Shown here one piece after another: positions 1 through 10,260 of a stretch of DNA of 41,477 nucleotides; the stretch's first letter is position 1; each line of letters starts with the position of its first letter. The notes under the pieces are model-generated. The model ran no database searches. It was not told where the DNA came from and was given only the letters and a program-made list of their open reading frames with translations. Position numbers and translations under genes: made by a program. Origin of the DNA: Pelomyxa schiedti (taxonomy: Eukaryota; Evosea; Pelobiontida; Pelomyxidae); assembly GCA_020536535.1 (NCBI GenBank), contig JAHLWZ010000650.1, forward strand, positions 675 through 42,151. Direction: 5' to 3'.

Positions 1-720
1 TTCTTGTTGAACTTTCAACAGGGAGGAGGAAGAGGACAAGGAGGAACTTCCGATTTGTGGCGGTGTGGGAAGCAGGGCAGGCTCAATGTAAAATTCTGGT
101 TCACCCCCGCAGTAATAAAGGAGCCAGTGGCTGTTTGTCCTGCAGTGAAATACTCGAGGGGGAGGCTTGCTGCACTCCAGCAAGACCCTTGAATCTCCTG
201 TGCTTTGAACGTCGCGAAGCTTGAAAATGGAAGGGGAGCCTCGACCCTTCTTCTCGTGAACGACATAGTGATCCTCTCCTGCCAACCAGGACTCTTCAAT
301 GAGCTGCAAAACGGGCTTGACTTCCAATTCCGAGGATATGACACCTGCATCCTGACAGAGTCTTCAGGGCTCGCTCCTCTGCTCGCTCTTCCTTGACTGG
401 TGCCGGTGCGGAGCACGATGACCAGCCTCTTCTCGGAGGCCCTTGCCCAAATGAAGACGGAATATAACAACGACGGCGTCAGAACTCGCAGGGCCGATGC
501 ACTTCCGCACCTGGGAAGAGTTCCCGCGAGGAGGCTCAGCATCTGCTCTCTCAATTAAATTCCTTCAATTGGCACTTGGAAGTTTCCAGAAGGAACCTTG
601 GCGGCGGTGTCCCGCCAGAGTCGTCACTCCTGGGGAAGTGGAAGTCATTCATCACTTTTTTCTTTCCTGGAAAAAAAAGCCTGGCAGCAGCACGAACTCT
701 GTTCACTTCACACCGAAATA
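1..720. other. Unresolved region with weak open frames
   Basis: I cannot assign a gene here. On the + strand an open frame begins after a possible splice acceptor (TTTCAACAG, ending about position 20) and runs to a TGA at 222-224. It reads as non-repetitive protein (for example FRFVAVWEAGQAQCKILVHP) and could be the last exon of a gene starting upstream of the window. A second + frame from ATG 418 to a TAA at about 558 encodes roughly 46 residues beginning MTSLFSEALAQMKTEYNNDG. The minus strand also has a long open frame over 15-554 with no recognisable motif. None of these matches a family I know, so this is a description only. Confidence 0.2.
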
Positions 721-724
721 TGAA

Positions 725-796
725 GGCTCCGTAGTATAATGGTTAGTATGGGAGATTTTGGCTCTCTTGATCTCAGTTCGATTCTGAGCGGGGCCA
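725..796 (+). tRNA. tRNA-Gln (anticodon UUG)
   Basis: The full cloverleaf can be drawn. The acceptor arm GGCTCCG (725-731) pairs with CGGGGCC (789-795), including one T-G pair. The D arm has the usual AATGGTTAG loop. The anticodon stem GGAGA/TCTCT encloses loop TTTTGGC, which puts anticodon TTG at 758-760. The variable loop is TGAT, and the T arm is CTCAG-TTCGATT-CTGAG. The discriminator base is A796. No CCA is encoded and there is no intron. The TTCGATT T-loop and the GGTTAG D-loop form the internal B- and A-box promoters. Anticodon TTG reads CAA (Gln). Confidence 0.93.
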
Positions 797-800
797 TTAA

Positions 801-807
801 TTTTTTT
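801..807 (+). terminator. Pol III T-run terminator of the tRNA gene
   Basis: Seven consecutive T residues start five bases after the tRNA discriminator base. This is the usual RNA polymerase III stop signal. Confidence 0.7.
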
Positions 808-1072
808 ATTTTCTTCGCCAGAGAGCCGCACTGCGCGGTGCCACATTAAAAAAAGAAACAGCGTTTGTCCTCTTTCTTTATTATGTGATTTTGACTGGTT
901 TGGGTGGGAACCAGTACCCAAGTGGGTTGGATGAAGTCACCCTTCACAAAAACTAAAACCAGTGCTCAAAAAACAAAAGAAAAGATGAAGGTTTTTTTTT
1001 AAATACAAGGTGACACCCAGACAAACAGCTTACACGGCTGATTGTGTGTTGTGGAAAGGAGTTGTGGGGTAC

Positions 1073-3219
1073 TCAGTCGACTTCCTCGATCTTGGGACCA
1101 CCAGTCTTGGTTGCTCCACTGGATGACGACGACGAAGGTGTTGTTCTGGATGGGGTGGGTCCTCCAAAGTTGGGCATCTCTCCTCCTGGGAACCCTTCTG
1201 GCATACCGCCTGGCATCCCTCCTGGCATGCCGCCTGGCATTCCGCCGGCTCCACTTGACTGGTACAGCTTGACCATGATAGGCTGCACCACGTCCTCCAG
1301 CTGTTTCATGCGGGAGTCATACTCTTCCTTGGTGGCCTGCTGATTGCTGTCTAGCCATTCAATAGCTTCTTTGCAAGCTTCCTCGAGCTGCAGAAAACGT
1401 CGTTAGGGTTATTCCAAGTGTAACGAATAATAACAAGACATACCTTAGCTTTATCGTCTTCAGGTATCTTGGTGGCAATCTTTTCGTCCTTGATAGAGTT
1501 CTTCACTGAGTAGGCGTAGCTCTCCAAGTGATGCTTAGCATCAATGCGGCCTTTCTGTTCCTCGTCATCGGCCTTGTATTTCTCGGCATCGTGGAGCATG
1601 GAGTCGATTTGCTCTTTTGACAGTCGGCCTTTATCATTTGTGATAGTGATGTTGTTCTTCCGTCCAGTGGTTTTGTCTTCAGCTGTTACATTGAGAATTC
1701 CATTCGCGTCCACATCGAAGGTTACTTCAATCTGTGGCACTCCCCTTGGTGCCGGTGGAATTCCAGAGAGCTCGAACTTGCCCAGAAGGTTGCAATGCCT
1801 TGTCATTGCACGCTCACCTTCATAAACTTGGATCAGCACACCAGGTTGGTTATCAGAATAGGTGGAGAAGGTCTGGGACTTCTTGGTTGGCACAGTGGTA
1901 TTTCTTGGGATGAGTGATGTCATAACACCGCCAGCAGTCTCTATGCCCAGTGTAAGTGGTGTCACGTCGAGCAACAGAAGATCCTGTACTTTTGCACCGC
2001 CCGCGCCTGTGAGAATAGCAGCTTGGACTGCAGCACCATATGCAACAGCTTCATCTGGGTTGACTGATTTGTTGAGCTCTTTGCCGTTGAAGAAGTCTTG
2101 TAGCAATTGCTGCACTTTCGGAATACGAGTTGATCCTCCCACCAAAACAACATCATGGATTGAGCTCTTGTCAAGGCGTGTGTCACGAAGTACTTTCTCA
2201 ACTGGATCCAGAGTTGATCGGAACAAGTCGATGTTCAACTCCTCAAATTTAGCCCTTGTGATCGTTGTGTAATAGTCAACTCCCTCAAAGAGCTGGTCAA
2301 CCTCAATGGACGCCTGGGCTTGCGAAGAAAGAGTTCTCTTAGCACGCTCGCAGGCAGTTCGCAGCCTCCTCAGAGCTCGAGCGTTGCCACTCATGTCCTT
2401 GTTGTATCTCCTCTTGAAGTCCTTGGCAAAGAAGTCGACCATCCTGTTATCAAAGTCCTCGCCACCGAGATGGGTGTCACCTGATGTTGCCTTCACTTCA
2501 AAGACTCCCTCCTCAATGGCCAGCAGAGACACATCAAACGTGCCGCCGCCCAAGTCGAAAATGAGGATGTTCCTCTCACCACCCTTTTTGTCCAGCCCAT
2601 ACGCAATAGCAGCAGCCGTGGGCTCGTTGATGATCCTGAGAACGTTGAGCCCAGCAATAGTGCCGGCGTCTTTAGTGGCCTGCCGCTGAGAGTCGTTGAA
2701 ATATGCAGGGCATCTGTAAAAATTGTTATTAGCCAAATGTGTCACTGGTAATTACAACAAAAAAGAGACTTACGTTATAACAGCGTCCTTGACCGGCTTG
2801 CCCAAGTAGGATTCAGCAATCTCCTTCATCTTTGTGAGCACCATTGACGAGATTTCCTCGGGGGTGAAAGTCTTCGAGTCGCCGCGATACGCCACCTGGA
2901 TCATGGGCTTGTCACCCTTGTTGAGCACCTTGAACGGCCAGTGCTTCATGTCAGACTGCACAGAGGGGTCGCTGAAACGGCGCCCGATGAGCCGCTTGGC
3001 GTCAAACACGGTGTTCTCCACGTTCATCGCGACCTGGTTCTTCGCCGCGTCGCCAATGAGCCTCTCTTGGTCGGTGAATGCGACGTACGACGGCGTGACG
3101 CGGTTGCCTTGGTCATTCGCAATGATCTCAACTCGGTCGTTCTGCCACACTCCGACGCATGAATAAGTAGTGCCAAGATCTATGCCAACTGCCGGTGCCT
3201 TGCCTGTTGTTGTTGCCAT
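1073..3219 (-). CDS. HSP70: Cytosolic heat shock protein 70
   Basis: ATP-dependent chaperone of the cytosolic/nuclear Hsp70 class. There are three exons: 3219-2774, 2713-1444 and 1387-1073. They are split by GT-AG introns of 60 bp (2714-2773) and 56 bp (1388-1443), and the reading frame joins exactly ([22 protein letters not shown] and [17 protein letters not shown]). The product is 676 aa, somewhat longer than the usual 640-650. Visible signatures are [13 protein letters not shown] near the N-terminus, [14 protein letters not shown], and [16 protein letters not shown]. The C-terminal lid is followed by four GGMP repeats, a Ser-rich stretch and a terminal IEEVD, the motif that binds TPR co-chaperones. 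There is no signal peptide or KDEL, so it is neither an ER nor an organelle form. It is divergently arranged with the LanC-like gene across about 410 bp. Stop codon TGA. Confidence 0.97.
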
Positions 3220-3632
3220 TTTCTTGTTGTTATTGCGGTCTTGTCTTTGGTTTGCGCTTTTTGATTTTGTGTGTAGTGCTGAAATTAATTATGTAATCTG
3301 CTGGTCTGGAACTGAGCCTTAAATGTGGACCAAGTTCAATTTTGGCAGGATTTCGCCAAGTTCTTGCTGAAATGCCAAGGAGATTTCCTTAGTTTTCCTT
3401 TGGTCTTTCTTCCGTGGCTCTGTGGTACCCATTCCTAGGAGTCTGTTGGTTGTCTTGCACTTTCAGCGTCATCTTACGGCAACAACGCAATTTCACTCCC
3501 CGAGGAGCAGGATTCCTTCGTTCATCAAATGGAATTTCGATGGGCAAAGTCTGTTCTGCTAACAACGAAATAACCGCCGTCTCTAGACGTGCCAAGCAAG
3601 TACCAATAAAAAACCAAGGATCTGGGGGGGTA
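3220..3632. promoter_or_regulatory. Divergent intergenic region between HSP70 and LanC-like genes
   Basis: About 410 bp lie between the two start codons, so both promoters must be here. I looked for tandem heat-shock elements (alternating GAA/TTC at 2-base spacing) and saw only isolated GAA and TTC units, not a convincing array. Open frame continues upstream of the chosen LanC start as far as 3414, so a longer N-terminus for that gene cannot be excluded. Confidence 0.4.
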
Positions 3633-5053
3633 ATGGCCGGTAGACTGTTCTGGGCTTGGGTTGGGTTAGTTTCCATTGTGGTGTTTGCAGGTGGTGTTGT
3701 GGCCTACAACGACACCGAAGTGGATCTCACAATCAAGAGGGCATTTTCGTGGATCTACGACCATGCGAATTCCGATGGCTCATTCCCTTCTTATCTAACG
3801 GGCCAGGTGCGTCCTTATGTTTCTTTTTTTTTTCCTTATGCTGAGTGATTTTTCTGCCACAGGATTCTTATGATGTGTATTCGGGTTCTGCTGGCGTTGC
3901 CATTTTTTGTCTGGAATACTCTAAATATGACTTGGAATCGGCTAGCAAAGCGCTTAACCTGGCTGAGAGGGTTGGTGGATTGTTGGTTAACGTATATGAC
4001 AGCATTTCGTCGGGACTGGACCCTTACTTCTTCCACTGGGGCAAAACTGGCCTCGCTTTCACCCTGCATCACTTGTTCTTCGAGTTCCCAGACCGCACCG
4101 ACTTCCATTCCAAGGCGAAGCAGATTGATCAAGAGGTCCTTCAATACTTTGTGACCAACCTCGTAACACAAAATGGAGTAAGGCGCGGGGCTGCTGGAGT
4201 GGGCTTTTATTACATGTGGCTCATAGAAAACGAAGTATACTCAGATGATATAGACATGGAATCTCAAGTGCGAGCTTCACTTAATATAGTGGCACAGGGT
4301 ATCTTAAGCAACGGAGTCAAAGTTGGTGATGATAAAATGAGGTGGCCTTTCTCAGGAAACACTGGCTATGAGTACCCCAACTATAGCTATGGGACTTCCG
4401 GGATCATACACTTTTTCTCAAAGCTGTACACGTTTTCATGCAACACGACGTGGCTCGATGTAGTGTATGATGGCGCGAGATATCTGCTCTCTATTGCTGA
4501 TACTACCGATGGGTGCCTTATCCAGTACTCTATCCCCTCTGATCCAATAGTCAAGTGGTACTTTGGTGAGTGCAATGGAAATAGTGGGCTAATTAAAAGC
4601 ATGTCCCACGTATGGAAAGTATCAAACGATTCTCAGTGGCTAGACTTGGCTGTATCCTCTGCTCAGTCTCTCTTGACTTGGACAATCCCGGAGTTCAATT
4701 TCTGGGAACCACAAAAGTCCAGCCAAGATTACTTCTGGGACAACTTGTCCGTCTGCGACGGCAACATGGCAGCCATTGAAGCACTACAAATTCTGGCTCA
4801 GTATAACCCCGAAAATGCCGTGACCTGGAAGCAAGCGGTGACGGATTACGTCGACAATGCCATGTCCCGGAAGACTGATACAGGCACTTGGGCCTACTGG
4901 AGCGAAGCCGAATGGCGCAATGACCCTAACACCAAAACAACACAGGTTGGAATGTACATTGGGGCAGCCGGAATCGCTCACACCATGATGTTCCTGTCAC
5001 ACCCAGAAATGAGAATTGCACTCCCAGACTACACATACCCCCCTTTTGAGTAA
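3633..5053 (+). CDS. LanC-like (LANCL family) protein, predicted to enter the secretory pathway
   Basis: Two exons, 3633-3806 and 3863-5053, separated by a 56-bp GT-AG intron; 454 aa ending YPPFE with TAA. I chose the start because it places a classic signal peptide at residues 1-24 (MAGRLFWAWVGLVSIVVFAG), followed by YNDTEVDL. The rest has the repeating Gly-containing helical pairs of the LanC alpha/alpha toroid: SGSAGVA, GKTGLAFTLHH, RGAAGVGFYY, YSYGTSGI (residues 232-239), ECNGNSGL (Cys295), VCDGNMAA (Cys356-Asp357) and GAAGIAHTMM. LanC cyclases and LANCL proteins bind zinc through Cys, Cys and His. Here both Cys are kept and the His of the CHG motif is Asp. Family members add Cys or glutathione thiols to dehydroamino acids, but activity is uncertain with this ligand change and the secretory location. 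It is convergent with the kelch gene, 80 bp between stop codons. Confidence 0.85.
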
Positions 5054-5133
5054 AAATAAGGTTCACCCAACACACCCGAACGAACACAACAAAAGCAAAC
5101 AACCTAACACTAGTATTTTATTTTCTTGCTATG

Positions 5134-8100
5134 TTAACTCTTCTTAGCACCGACTTGAGTCAGTCTCTTGAGCATTCTGTCCATCTGTTCGTTCTTTGTT
5201 GTAGCAGCACCAAGCTCCTCCTCCAGCTTGTCTCTTTGTGCTGTGAGTGCTGCTACTGTTTGCTGTGCCTCTGCCAGTTGGTCAGAGTGTTCCTTGATCG
5301 TCTGTGCACCAAGGCTCTCAATTTGCTCGCTCAGAGCACGCCATTGGTCTCTGTCTTCCATAAGAAGGACGTGGTCCTGTTTTGTGTTGTGTTGTTAGCA
5401 GAGTGATCAAGCCATGTGAATCAACATACAGCTTTCAATGCCTCCAGTTGCTGCTTGAATTGCTCAGCCTCAGTGGAACCACTTGAGGTGTCGCCGGAGG
5501 AAGCGGCTGTTGTGCAGGCTTTGAGGGATTCCACTTGTTGAGCCAGCTGTGAGGCGTGCTGCTCGTGGGTGTTGGCCACTTTCTCCATCTCCGCGAGCTT
5601 CTTGGTTACATCGGTGAGCTGGATTTGGACCTGCTGGAGCTGCTGGAGAGCGGCTTGCTTGGCCTCGAGGGCCGCCACGGCTCTTTTCTCCGAGGCGTCG
5701 ATCAGCTCGGCGGCTGCTTCCTTGGCCTCGGCCGCCGCGGCGGCTTTGGCTTCGGCGAGTGCTTGTTCTGACATTGCGGCGGAAGCGGGCGCGAGCTTTT
5801 CTCTCAGTTGGGCTTCGAAGTCGGCGGCATCGACGATGACTCCGTTGGCGAACTTGGTCTCCCATTCAGTAAGTTCGCTTTGCACGGATTCTTTTCCGTC
5901 ACTTAGATCTTTGAGTTCCTGCGAGCCGAAGGGAAAAGAAGCGCGTCAAATTTGGGGCACGCGAAGAAGGCAAGCTTACGGCTTCAAGTTGCTGCATTTT
6001 TTTGGTGAGCTCCGCGGTTTCTTCTGAAGAACCTTCCTTCTGAAGAGAGTGAGATTTTTGGAAGAGAGGGGTTGTAAACTTGTTTCCCAGCTAGCATTGC
6101 TTGTTCAATTTCCTGGATGGGTTAGAACAGAGTGAGAACTCTGTGATTCTTACTTTCTGCTTGGATTCGGACAGAAGTAACCTTTCATTCAATAAGCTTA
6201 CTTCTCGGTCTTTCTCAGAGAGTGTTTGTTTGAGGTGGGACATAGCTGCTTCTCCCTGTTTCAGGTCATTGTAATTTTGACAAAAATTGACATGTACCTC
6301 TGTTATTACACGAGAGAGGATCTGCTCTTTTTGCACCAGGGATTCTCTCTCCCTTTGCATCTCTTGATGTAAGGTCTCGGCGTGTTGCTTTGTTTCCACC
6401 ATTTCTTGTTCATGGTGCTGTTCACAGGCAATCAGTTTTTGACGGAGAGCTTCCATTTCGGCTTTGCATTGCTGTAGCTCTGCAACAACTTGCGAGTTAT
6501 CAGAAGTACCAGATTCAGCTGGGTGAGTGTGCTCAAGCTGGCACGTTTTGTGGATCTCTTTTAGTTCCTCCAATTCTCTTTTTATTTGGGGACAGGTGTA
6601 ATGCGATTCTTTGAGTGTATTTAGTTCCTGAGTGAGTTGCTGAATTTGATGCTGATATTGTTGTTGTATAGCTTCTTGGTTTGAATCTTGTGTAGGAGTA
6701 GATTGCACCAAGGCAGCCTGTTGTTTAAGAGAAGAATTCTCAGATTTCAACGAACCTAGCAAAGGGTTGGTTGAAAGGTATCAAAAGGGGAGACTTACTG
6801 AGTTGAGCTTCAAGGTCATTTAGTTTTCCCTGATAAATATTAAATTCAGCCAAAAAGAAAGTAATGTGCCTGAAGATCAGATTCGTATGATTGCTTCTGA
6901 AGAGAAGTAGCGGCCTTGAGATTGACGAGTTGGTCCGTCGATTCCTTAAGCTGCATTTCGAGCTGTGACACCAGAGTTCTTACCAAGAATATGAGGTATT
7001 GCACGCCGTTGTTCTATTACACACGTTTTTGTTTCGATGTCTCTGTGATAGGCTTCCAGTTGCTGGGAAGAGGCTTGCATTTTTTCCTCCATTGAAGAAA
7101 CTGTTTTATTCAAAACAGCTTGTACTTTCATCTTTTATATTGTTCTCGTTTGTGTGAAAAAAGGGTATAAGAGCTGCTTACGAGGTCATCTTTGGACACC
7201 ACTGCTTGCGCTTTTAGAAGAATGATCTGATTTTCTTGGTTTTCGATTGTTTGTTTCAGAGCAGTGATTTCAGTTGTCTGTAAACAGTCATAATGGGGTA
7301 AAACATTTCAATAGGTTACATCACGTTTCAGGAGCTCTGCAGAGAGTTAAAAAATGAGTTTTGTAATAAAATCAAGGAAAGGAAAACAAACCCGCTTGAA
7401 CCGCGGCTGATGCTGTAGTCGGTATTGAAGGTGTTTCTACAATTGTCTCTGCTGTAACTGTATGTGGTGTTGGGTCAGGTGGTGGTGTTGTAGCTCTTGC
7501 AACAATAGTTGGTGGGGAGACAGCTCTTGCAGTCACAGTTTGTGTGGGCGTGGGGGTGGGTTCAGGGGTTTCTTCAATAGGAGTCTCAGGAGTTGGGGAT
7601 GTAGAAGTTGAGGTGGTGGTTGATGATACTGGTGAACTGGTAGTTGACCCAGAAAAAGGAGAAAGTTCCATTTTTACTGCCAGATTCTTAGTTTGAAAAG
7701 GAACCCACGGGGGTGGGCAAGGACCACACCTGCAAGAAACATGTATGGTAGTCCATTGTTTGCACTCTTGGGATTCGTCACGCCACCAAGCATATATACT
7801 TTTTTTGATGCGTCAGTAAGTGTGTGATGCAAGCGTGGTGCTGGAATCTCAGATTGCTTTGGGAGTGAGATGGTAACATCATACCAGGGAAATAGTACCC
7901 GTGGAAGAACTACTACACTCCACACACGTGTTTGTGGATCAAAGTGAAAAACCTCTTCCAAAAATCCACTTTCAGATTCACCTCCACTTACAAGAATCTT
8001 ATTAGCAACAACACACGAAGCATGACCAAATACTGCTGGCGGTTGAGCTGAGGCCGGAGTTATTAATGACCATTTCAGTGTTGCTGGGGAAAATAAGAAA

Positions 8101-8994
8101 GCTAACTGAAAGAAGGTTATCAACTTGTGTCCAAAGCCCATATATCAGAAAGTTTCCTAGTTCCATCATTACCACCATAAACATACATTTGCTTCCCAAT
8201 GAGACAAGAAGTATGCCCATATCGTGCACAAGGCCCTCCAGGAACAGAAAATTGTGTCCATGACCGTTTTCCTTTTTTTTTTTAGGGTACATAAAAAAAC
8301 CTTGAAGCGCACCTATGCTAAAGGATACAAGTTCTGAAGTGGGACCTTTGGCAGTCAAACCACCAAAAATTAAAACAGAATCTGGAGCAACAAAAGTAGC
8401 TGTATGCATTGTAACTGGTTGAGGTGGAGTTCCTGCGAGATATTACAAACACAAATACACAGAAGACATGCAACCAGAAACGCGTGGTCTACTCCATGCT
8501 AGAGTTTCTACATTGAATAAAGCCAAGTCATTCATTGGCTCATCACCATTTGGGCTTTCAGCACCTCCAAATACCATCATAATACCCTTCTGCAACAGAG
8601 TGGTGGTGTGACCACACCGAGGCTTGGGTATGACACCAGTGCATGATGGAACGTTCCATCCTCCAAGTCCCTCTGACAAATGTATGGTGATGCAGGGAGC
8701 ATTGAGTTTTTCTTTCTATAAACCTGTATTAAGGGTGTGCATGTCATTTGTAGTCTTGCCAGAGTCATTGCATCCAGCAAACACAAAGATTTTTGTGCCC
8801 TATTTGGTTTTTTTTTTTTGTTTTTTTAAAACCCACACAATACAACAAAGGGAGAGAACAATAAATCTACATTGAGGAAAAAAAAAAGAAGTGCCAAAAA
8901 AAAAAAAAAAAAAAAAAAATACCACTACGGAGGCAGTGTGTAGGCAACGAGGAAATGGCCCCTGGCCGACCAACTTGAGGCTCTCCCAACTCAT
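5134..8994 (-). CDS. Kelch-propeller protein with long C-terminal coiled coil
   Basis: Multi-exon gene from ATG 8994 to TAA 5134. Exon 1 encodes MSWESLKLVGQGPFPRCLHT. It is followed by about six kelch repeats, each with an aromatic/His-Thr strand, a GG pair and a W or D-x-x-W strand: IFVFAGCNDSG, MMVFGGAESPNGD, VLIFGGLTAKG, MYVYGGNDGTRKLSDIW, ILVSGGESESGFLEEVF and VYMLGGVTN. A short intron (about 7682-7732) joins the last repeat in frame to a roughly 100-residue Ser/Thr/Pro/Val linker at 7671-7390. After that, about 600 residues of Gln/Glu/Lys/Leu coiled coil continue through many small exons, including an Ala/Lys/Glu-rich part (5421-5885). The layout resembles fungal Tea1-type cell-polarity proteins, in which a kelch head and coiled-coil tail link microtubule ends to the cortex. 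That role is inference from architecture. Intron 1 holds a 24-base A/T run. Confidence 0.85.
8896..8919. repeat. Poly(A/T) tract in first intron of the kelch gene
   Basis: Twenty-four consecutive A on the + strand (T on the coding strand), immediately after the splice donor of intron 1. Further A/T-rich runs follow in the same intron. Its length is likely to vary and to be error-prone in assembly. Confidence 0.9.
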
Positions 8995-9201
8995 TTTATC
9001 TCAAACAACAACGGACTCAAAATGGGGTTGTGCACCTCCCGACGGGACTGTTCTTCCCGGTATTTATTTTGTTTTTGTTGTTCCTTTGTTACCGGAAATC
9101 GGGTTGTTTGAGAGGGTGCCTTTTGCCTCCTTTTTTTAACCCCTTTCAACCTTTTTTTGTTGTTGGGTGTTGAGTTTTGTTCATGAACCTTAAACTTCAA
9201 G
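8995..9201. promoter_or_regulatory. Intergenic spacer upstream of the kelch gene
   Basis: About 207 bp between the polyglutamine gene stop and the kelch ATG, both on the minus strand. It contains T-rich stretches and no open frame I would support. It must hold the 3' end of one gene and the promoter of the next. I see no clear TATA box. Confidence 0.4.
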
Positions 9202-10237
9202 TCAAATCCTCCTTCTTTTGGGCAGGGTGGTCACGGGGGTAAGTGGAGGAAGGGCGTGAGACTGAGGTTGTGTTGTTTGGGGACTAGCCCTACTGGAGCC
9301 AGTCGCGCCACTGCCAGGTGCCCATTGTGGGACAACCTGTGGAGGTTGCTGCTGCTGTTGTCTTGTTGGGGTGGGTGTTTGTTGTTGTTGCTGGTATTGG
9401 TGTTGTTGCTGTTGCTGTTGCTGTTGTTGATGGTGGTGATGGGAGTGCTGGCTTGATGTTGTGTTGTTGGGAGGGGATGTGGCTCGCACTGGTATGTGGG
9501 ATTGGGATTGTGATTGGTGCTGGTGTGATGACTGTGGTGGGGAGGTTGTTGGTGGTGGGGGCGGCGTTGTTGGTTTTGCGCGGTACTTTTCCAGGGCCAT
9601 TTGGACTGTGGGGTTGGAGAGGTCGACGTGTGATTGTTGGGGTTGAGGCTTTGGAAGTAATCTCCTTTGGACTCGGTGATTTGTGTGTTGTGCCGATGAA
9701 CCAGGTTGTGGTGCTTGCGCCAGCCTGAATGGTTGTTTTGTTTTGGTTTGGTTGGTAATAGAGGTTATATATAGTGATGTATGGAATAATAGCCACTCGG
9801 AATAAACACAGCCACCAAACAAACCCCCCTTTGTTGTTAGTTCGTTTGCCACAATCAATCCCATAAGCGTACCCAGTGTAAGTGGTAGTATTCACACCGC
9901 CAGTGGCGGCAGTGGTGGCCCCGCCGCCAAAGCTCCCATAAGTGCCACCGCCGCCCCCCGGCGGGCCCCGCCTTTTATGCGGCGGCGGATCAACCGGCAA
10001 AACAGTCGCCGCCCTGTAGTCCGGGTCCGCGTCCGTGTACATCGTGGACGTGTCCACCACGACGGCCGTAGACGTCGGCGTCGATGTCTCGTGGTATGAG
10101 TCGCCGTCGAACAGTAACCCGCATTTGCCCGCTCCCATAGTTGCGTCTTGTGAGTGTTGTTGTTCCTGTTCTGGCGGAGGTTGCTGGTGCTGTTGGTGTT
10201 GCTCGAATTCCGTTTCGTCTACATACTCGTGTGTCAT
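9202..10237 (-). CDS. Polyglutamine- and proline-rich low-complexity protein, probably nuclear
   Basis: Two exons, 10237-9873 and 9724-9202, with a 148-bp GT-AG intron that keeps the frame (TYTG/LAQAPQPG); about 295 aa, stop TGA. The N-terminus is acidic/Gln-rich (DETEFEQHQQHQQPPPEQEQ), followed by a basic PPPHKRRGPP patch and a Gly-rich run. The second exon has one ordered-looking stretch (HRVQRRLLPKPQ, then NPTVQMALEKYRAKP). After that come Pro, Ser and His runs, nine Gln in a row, and a basic end, LPKRRRI. I recognise no domain. The composition and basic clusters are typical of transcription or RNA-related proteins, but that is only a suggestion. The start lies 23 bp downstream of the MORN gene stop, so the two could be one transcription unit. 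Confidence 0.6.
9380..9430. repeat. CTG/CAG trinucleotide-rich tract encoding polyglutamine
   Basis: A dense run of TTG/CTG triplets on the + strand (CAA/CAG on the coding strand) encodes uninterrupted and His/Tyr-interrupted Gln runs in the polyglutamine gene. CAA and CAG are mixed, which usually slows slippage. Confidence 0.85.
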
Positions 10238-10260
10238 GGGAGGCCGGGCCTTTTTTGTTT

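Noticed and set aside
725-796. Reading the tRNA with anticodon TTT (Lys)
   Set aside because: Shifting the anticodon stem by one gives a poorer arm geometry. The alignment of D arm, stem GGAGA/TCTCT and 4-base variable loop supports TTG (Gln).
1862-2689. Plus-strand open frames opposite HSP70
   Set aside because: They are antisense to a strongly conserved HSP70 exon. Long antisense frames are a known side effect of its codon usage.
3414-3632. Longer N-terminus for the LanC-like protein
   Set aside because: The frame is open, but the extension has no motif, and ATG 3633 gives a clean signal peptide. It is kept as an alternative only.
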